Shown: positions 15,543-19,637 of the stretch, piece by piece
Layout: each line of letters opens with the position of its first letter
Position numbering within the stretch: position 1 is the stretch's first letter
Assembly (NCBI GenBank): GCA_008636095.1
Contig: VSJD01000349.1
Location: 1 to 19,637, forward strand
DNA: 19,637 bases
Direction of reading: 5' to 3'
Origin: Kiritimatiellota bacterium
GTDB taxonomy: Bacteria; Verrucomicrobiota; Kiritimatiellia; JAAZAB01
Made by a program: the position numbers and the translations under genes
The notes under the pieces: generated by a model
The model's database searches: none
Seen by the model: the letters and a program-made list of their open reading frames with translations, nothing else
Told to the model about the DNA's origin: nothing

Positions 15543-16619
15543 TCATCCCCTTGTTTGCCGGACAACCCGCTTGTTATCGGCCTTTACCGTTGACTCGGCA
15601 ATCGATACTTTTACTTTTACTCGCGGTGTCTTTCCGGTCACCACCGGTATAATATGAGTGGATGCTTTGGAAACCTCACTAATTCTAATTCCGCAAGGGA
15701 TAGCATCGATGTCGGCAGCTTCGAATATTTCAGTTGTATGATTTTTACATATCGGCATGTTGATCGTCTGCGTTTTCTTGTTATGATCCGACTTCATTGC
15801 GTGCGATTGCTTATAGCTGCTGATTGCCGCGCGCACGGCTTCCCATGACGGGCAACGATCCTCCGGGCGCGCGGCGGTCATGTAACGTATGATTTCCCCC
15901 ATCTCCCACGACACGGGGATGCGGATCGGCATGTGACTTTCATTTTGTTCGGGTTCGCGCAAACCTGTCAAAAGGCAGGACATCGTCATGCCTAAGGCAT
16001 AAATATCGGATAGATCATTCGGCGTGGTGCGTCTTGTCGATAGTTCCGGCGCCATGAAAGCCGGGGTGCCGATGATGCCCTGCGCACCCTTCAATGCCGA
16101 CAACGCCAGCAGAGTCGTTAGACCAAACTTGTCGATTTTGAGATTGCCATCTTTGTCAACGAGGATGTTCTCAGGTTTCAGATTGCCGTGCGCAATATGA
16201 CAACGGCTCCAATAATGCTCCAAGCCGGCCACAACATGTTCGGCCGTTAAAACAACATTTTCCTCATTCAAGGGACCATAATGTGGCAGCCAGTCTTTTA
16301 ATGATTCATCTGTAAACCATTCGTTGATCAGGCAATAATATCTGGCGTTTTGCAGCAAGACCTTTTCTAATTTGAACCATCTTATAATTCCCGGATGGTG
16401 AAATGTGACAACTTGGTCGGCCATCATTTCCAATAATATACTCCGCCGCATTGAATTCATTACCTCCGCGGAGCAGAAGAATAATCGGACTATGACTTGG
16501 CTTTGCAGGCCCTGATGCCATCCTTTGAACGTAGGAATCCATCGCTGATGGCCATAAGGTTCAATCCAGTCAAAACCCTTAAGGTCTGATATAATATTAT
16601 CTTGGTCCATTACGGCCAT
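15543..16619 (-). CDS. Ser/Thr-kinase-fold protein with degenerate active site (predicted pseudokinase)
   Basis: The first 270 of 358 residues follow the eukaryote-type protein kinase fold: NILVDKDGNL after the catalytic loop, GTPAFMAPE in the activation segment, LSDIYALGMTMSCLLTG in helix F, and PEDRCPSWEAV in the last helices. Key catalytic residues are changed. The beta-3 VAIK lysine is Arg45 (VIVR). The catalytic loop is HGNLKPEN, not HRDLKPEN, so the catalytic Asp is Asn146. The metal-binding DFG is KFG (Lys164). Codons at these points (AAT at 16184, AAG at 16130) are clear, so this is not a frame artefact. It probably binds a partner or nucleotide without phosphotransfer. The last 90 residues are polar, with no membrane segment, and of unknown use. 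Starts at ATG 16619 or 16610 are both possible (GGAG just upstream). It is followed by the GT9 gene. Confidence 0.88.
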   Translation of the reverse strand: MAVMDQDNIISDLKGFDWIEPYGHQRWIPTFKGWHQGLQSQVIVRLFFCSAEVMNSMRRSILLEMMADQVVTFHHPGIIRWFKLEKVLLQNARYYCLINEWFTDESLKDWLPHYGPLNEENVVLTAEHVVAGLEHYWSRCHIAHGNLKPENILVDKDGNLKIDKFGLTTLLALSALKGAQGIIGTPAFMAPELSTRRTTPNDLSDIYALGMTMSCLLTGLREPEQNESHMPIRIPVSWEMGEIIRYMTAARPEDRCPSWEAVRAAISSYKQSHAMKSDHNKKTQTINMPICKNHTTEIFEAADIDAIPCGIRISEVSKASTHIIPVVTGKTPRVKVKVSIAESTVKADNKRVVRQTRG

Positions 16620-16734
16620 ATCTCCATTATTTTAAAATACCAACGCGGGCGGTGTCCGCACTGATCTAAAACCGCTCCTCTGGCAGCACGGACATAATTG
16701 AAAATGGCATGATGAAGATTTTCGTTAATTAAGT

Positions 16735-16762
16735 ATAATATCAAAAAAGGGTATGACGTCAA
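16735..16762 (-). promoter_or_regulatory. Candidate sigma-70 promoter for the kinase-like gene
   Basis: TTGACG (16762-16757) and TATTAT (16740-16735) are 16 nt apart on the minus strand, giving a leader of roughly 110 nt. The -35 box overlaps the 8-bp palindrome TGACGTCA (16754-16761), which could be an operator. The match is good but untested. Confidence 0.45.
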
Positions 16763-16876
16763 TGTTGCTAGCACTTTCTGTTTCCGGCAATTGGGATCAC
16801 ACCATTTCCACGTAATGATATGCTGACGCTAACTTTCGGAATTGTTGCGGCTTGTTGAAAGGCTTGCGGGAATGGC

Positions 16877-16905
16877 TTGACCGACACAGCGGGCAACGAT
16901 ATTGT
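16877..16905 (+). promoter_or_regulatory. Candidate sigma-70 promoter for the P-type ATPase gene
   Basis: TTGACC (16877-16882) and TATTGT (16900-16905) are exactly 17 nt apart. Five of six and four of six bases match the consensus, and the predicted transcript start lies about 44 nt before the ATG at 16956. With the opposite promoter at 16735-16762 it accounts for the 336-bp divergent gap; nothing else was seen there. Confidence 0.5.
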
Positions 16906-16955
16906 TATGTAACTATTAACGGCTTGAAATTTCAACGTTCCGTGAATGCTTACTT

Positions 16956-19547
16956 ATGAATACTGATTTCGATCTTACGCGCATATCCGGGCTTACCGAA
17001 ACTGAGGCCCTGCGGCGGCTTCGCGCGGAGGGCTTCAACGAGATTCCTTCCACGCAACAGCGCGGGTTGTTGCATATCGTCCTGGAGGTCGCGCGCGAAC
17101 CGATGTTCCTCCTGCTGGTTGGCTGCGGCTTGCTGTACCTGCTGACGGGCGAACTATCCGACGCCCTGATGTTGCTCGGCTTCGTGCTGGTTGTGATGGG
17201 CATCACGGTTATCCAGGAGCGGCGCACCGAGCGGGCCTTGGAAGCGCTACGGGACCTGTCAAGCCCGCGGGCGCTTGTGATCCGCGACGGCCAACGGCGG
17301 CGCATTCCGGGGCGTGAAGTCGTCCGGGGAGACATTATGCTGCTCGTCGAGGGCGACCGTGTGCCCGCCGATGCGGTCCTGCGGCAGTCCATCAACCTGT
17401 CCGCCGATGAATCCCTTCTAACCGGCGAATCCGTACCGGTGCGCAAGGCGGCCACGGAGCAAACCAAAGCCGCGGCAAGGCCGGGTGGCGACGATCTGCC
17501 GTTTGTCTTTTCCGGCACGATGATCACCGCCGGCCAGGGGGTGGCGGAGATTCTGACAACCGGCATGCACACGGAGCTGGGCAAGATCGGCAAGGCACTG
17601 CAGAGCGTAACGCAAGAAGACACCCTCCTGCAGAAGGAAACCGGCCGGCTGGTTCGGAACCTGGCGATCGTCGGCCTGTCACTCTGCGCGCTGGTGGTCC
17701 TGGCCTACGGACTCACGCGGGGCAATACACCGCAGGCTTGGCAACAAGGCCTGCTGAGCGGCATCACCCTGGCAATGGCCTTGCTGCCGGAGGAGTTTCC
17801 CGTGGTGCTCACGATTTTCCTCGCGCTGGGCGCCTGGCGGATTTCCCGGAACAGGGTGCTCACGCGGCGCATGCCGGCCGTGGAAACATTGGGCGCTGCC
17901 ACGGTGCTGTGCACCGATAAAACGGGAACCCTCACGCTTAACCAGATGTCGGTCCGGCAACTGTTCACGAATGGCGAACTGTTTGACGCGAACGTTTCGA
18001 AACGGACGGCCTTGTCCGAGCGATTCCATCCGCTTCTGGAATACGGGATACTCGCCAGCAAGCACGACCCGTTTGACCCCATGGAAAAAGCCTTGCAGGA
18101 ACTGGGCGAAAAGTTCCTGGCCCGGACCGAGCACCTGCACCAGAACTGGAAATTGATCCGGGAATACCCCCTTTCGCCGCACCTGCTGGCCCTGTCACAC
18201 GTTTGGAAATCACCGGATGGGAGCATATTTGAAATCGCGGCCAAGGGAGCGCCCGAAGCCATTGCCGAACTGTGCCACTTAAACGCCCTGCAACAAAACG
18301 AACTGGCCAAACATGTGGCCACCATGGCCGACGCCGGTTTGCGTGTGCTCGGCGTTGCCAAGGCGCATTTCAAGCGATCCGACCTGCCGCCCAACCAGCA
18401 TGATTTCCGATTCGAGTTCTTGGGTCTAATCGGCCTGGCCGATCCGGTGCGGCCGGCCGTCCCAGCCGCCATCCAGGAGTGTTACACCGCCGGCATCCGC
18501 GTCGTCATGATTACGGGTGACTATGCGGGTACGGCGCGGAGCATCGCCCAGCAGATTGGCTTGCGTACGCCGGAGCAGTGCATCACGGGGAGCGAACTGG
18601 ATGCCATGAGCGACGAGGAGCTGGAGCGGCGGATTGGCGACACAAGTATTTTTGCCCGCGTCGTGCCTGAACAAAAACTGCGGATCGTAAACGCGTTGAA
18701 GGGACGCGGGGAAATTGTGGCCATGACGGGGGATGGCGTCAACGACGCGCCCGCATTGAAATCAGCCCACATCGGCGTCGCGATGGGCGGTCGCGGCACG
18801 GACGTGGCGCGCGAAGCATCGGCGCTGGTCGTGCTGGACGACGATTTTTCCTCCATCGTCGCGGCCGTCAAGCTGGGGCGCCGCATCTTCGACAACATCA
18901 AGAAGGCGGTGGCCTATATTTTTGCGGTGCACGTTCCGATTGCCGGGCTTGCGGTAATCCCGATGTTCTTCCGCGATTGGTCGCCCCTGCTCCTGCCAGT
19001 GCATGTGGCCTTCCTGGAACTCATCATTGACCCCGCCTGCTCGATCATTTTCGAGGCGGAAAACGCGGAACCGAATGTGATGAAACGCCCCCCGCGTAAT
19101 TCAAAAAACAGGTTGTTCAGCCGGAGTACGCTTCTGCTCAGCCTCTTACAGGGCGCCAGCGTGCTGGCAACAATTGTCGCCCTGCTGGCCGTCAGCGCCC
19201 GCCTGGGGCATGCCGACGAGAACTCGCGCCGGACGCTGGCGTTCATCGCGCTGGTGGTCGCCAATCTCGGCCTGATTCTCACCAATCGCTCCTGGACCCG
19301 CACGATCTTTTCGATGTTCCGGGAACCTAACCGGGCCTTGTGGTGGGTGGTGGGCGGCGCGGCCGTTGCGCTGACATTGCTCTTGAATGTTCCTTTCCTG
19401 CGTGCGCTATTCCACTTCGCCCCGCTCCACCTTGCGGACATCATGCTCAGTATCGCGGCCGGTATCGCGAGCATCCTGTGGTTCGAACTGCTGAAGCTGA
19501 CGCCCTTCCTGAATAGCACGCCGGTTGAGAAGACTGGAGCAAAGTGA
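16956..19547 (+). CDS. P-type cation-transporting ATPase (P2-like)
   Basis: An 863-residue ATP-driven cation pump of the inner membrane, full length. In order: an N-terminal cation-ATPase domain (GLTETEALRRLRAEGFNEI), the first helix pair around residues 48-85, the actuator loop with TGES at 156-159, PEEFP at 278-282 in the fourth helix, the phosphorylation site DKTGT (Asp321), the nucleotide domain, TGDGVNDAP (591-599), and the remaining membrane helices from about residue 650. All catalytic motifs are intact. Calcium pumps usually have PEGLP in helix 4 and N-x-x-T-D in helix 6; here these read PEEFP and E-x-x-I-D (FLELIID), so calcium specificity should not be assumed. No metal-binding CPx motif or heavy-metal domain is present. 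It stands alone, divergent from the kinase-like gene, with its own promoter and no obvious ribosome site. Confidence 0.93.
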   Translation: MNTDFDLTRISGLTETEALRRLRAEGFNEIPSTQQRGLLHIVLEVAREPMFLLLVGCGLLYLLTGELSDALMLLGFVLVVMGITVIQERRTERALEALRDLSSPRALVIRDGQRRRIPGREVVRGDIMLLVEGDRVPADAVLRQSINLSADESLLTGESVPVRKAATEQTKAAARPGGDDLPFVFSGTMITAGQGVAEILTTGMHTELGKIGKALQSVTQEDTLLQKETGRLVRNLAIVGLSLCALVVLAYGLTRGNTPQAWQQGLLSGITLAMALLPEEFPVVLTIFLALGAWRISRNRVLTRRMPAVETLGAATVLCTDKTGTLTLNQMSVRQLFTNGELFDANVSKRTALSERFHPLLEYGILASKHDPFDPMEKALQELGEKFLARTEHLHQNWKLIREYPLSPHLLALSHVWKSPDGSIFEIAAKGAPEAIAELCHLNALQQNELAKHVATMADAGLRVLGVAKAHFKRSDLPPNQHDFRFEFLGLIGLADPVRPAVPAAIQECYTAGIRVVMITGDYAGTARSIAQQIGLRTPEQCITGSELDAMSDEELERRIGDTSIFARVVPEQKLRIVNALKGRGEIVAMTGDGVNDAPALKSAHIGVAMGGRGTDVAREASALVVLDDDFSSIVAAVKLGRRIFDNIKKAVAYIFAVHVPIAGLAVIPMFFRDWSPLLLPVHVAFLELIIDPACSIIFEAENAEPNVMKRPPRNSKNRLFSRSTLLLSLLQGASVLATIVALLAVSARLGHADENSRRTLAFIALVVANLGLILTNRSWTRTIFSMFREPNRALWWVVGGAAVALTLLLNVPFLRALFHFAPLHLADIMLSIAAGIASILWFELLKLTPFLNSTPVEKTGAK

Positions 19548-19551
19548 AGCA

Positions 19552-19578
19552 CCCCGTGGCAAGCCACGGGGCATCTTT
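19552..19578 (+). terminator. Hairpin terminator after the P-type ATPase gene
   Basis: CCCCGTGG (19552-19559) and CCACGGGG (19564-19571) form a perfect 8-bp stem with a CAAG loop, 4 nt after the ATPase stop codon. CATCTTT follows, a short U-tract, so intrinsic termination is plausible. Confidence 0.55.
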
Positions 19579-19635
19579 GCGGAACTCCGCCGAAGCCATA
19601 AGAACGAACCCGCCATTGCTAAAGCTACGGCGGGT
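19579..19635. repeat. Two further hairpins at the window end
   Basis: GCGG/CCGC (19579-19590) and ACCCGCC/GGCGGGT (19608-19614 with 19629-19635) follow the terminator-like stem. Three stems in 85 bp suggest a dispersed intergenic repeat. The window ends before its right limit can be seen. Confidence 0.4.
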
Positions 19636-19637
19636 CG

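Noticed and set aside
15449..15565. N-terminal extension of the GT9 protein to TTG 15565
   Set aside because: It would overlap the kinase-like gene, begins with TTG, and the added residues look non-coding; the GT9 domain is complete from 15448.
17705..18472. Long minus-strand frames (also 16916-17623 and 18914-19567) opposite the P-type ATPase
   Set aside because: They are antisense shadows in GC-rich coding sequence; Arg/Ser-rich translations without motifs or ribosome sites.
1..19637. CRISPR array, tRNA, rRNA or insertion sequence
   Set aside because: No regular direct repeats with spacers, no cloverleaf or rRNA stretches and no transposase frame were seen.

Overview
The window reads as chromosomal DNA from a Gram-negative bacterium. 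A TolC-type outer-membrane protein and a family 9 (heptosyltransferase-like) glycosyltransferase point to an outer membrane. The mix of an ECF sigma/FecR pair, a secreted sulfatase-modifying-factor-like domain protein, large secreted proteins of no known family and a degenerate Ser/Thr kinase suggests the PVC group (Kiritimatiellota, Lentisphaerota or Verrucomicrobiota). That placement is inference; there is no rRNA or tRNA here to settle it.

Layout. 1-630 (minus): N-terminal part of a TolC-family efflux protein, cut by the window edge. 631-855: divergent intergenic region. 856-1860 (plus): HDAC-family zinc deacetylase with a hydrophobic N-terminus. 1886-13847 (minus): ten closely packed genes that read as one operon. 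In transcription order they are ECF sigma factor, FecR-like membrane regulator, secreted protein of unknown function, secreted FGE-sulfatase-domain protein, acyl carrier protein, MBOAT O-acyltransferase, acetyl-CoA-synthetase-like ligase, membrane-anchored SGNH protein, and two tandem secreted paralogues. 13848-14341: non-coding, with a candidate sigma-operon promoter and a 171-bp element closed by 16-nt inverted repeats and carrying four internal hairpins. 14342-15448 (minus): GT9 glycosyltransferase. 15543-16619 (minus): Ser/Thr-kinase-fold protein lacking the catalytic residues. 16620-16955: divergent promoters. 16956-19547 (plus): P-type cation ATPase, followed by a terminator-like hairpin and further hairpins to the window end.

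How the genes may work together. The carrier protein, MBOAT, AMP-forming ligase and SGNH protein have the same four parts as the DltA-D D-alanylation system, but the ligase carries the WWQTETG motif of acetyl-CoA synthetases. The simplest reading is that a short acid, probably acetate, is activated and loaded on the carrier (or on CoA), passed across the membrane by the MBOAT protein, and placed on an exported target with the help of the SGNH protein. The sigma/FecR pair would make the unit self-regulated. The secreted FGE-like protein, the 406-residue secreted protein and the two paralogues are candidate targets, binding proteins or accessory factors. This cluster, the pseudokinase and the structured 171-bp element are the parts most worth following up.
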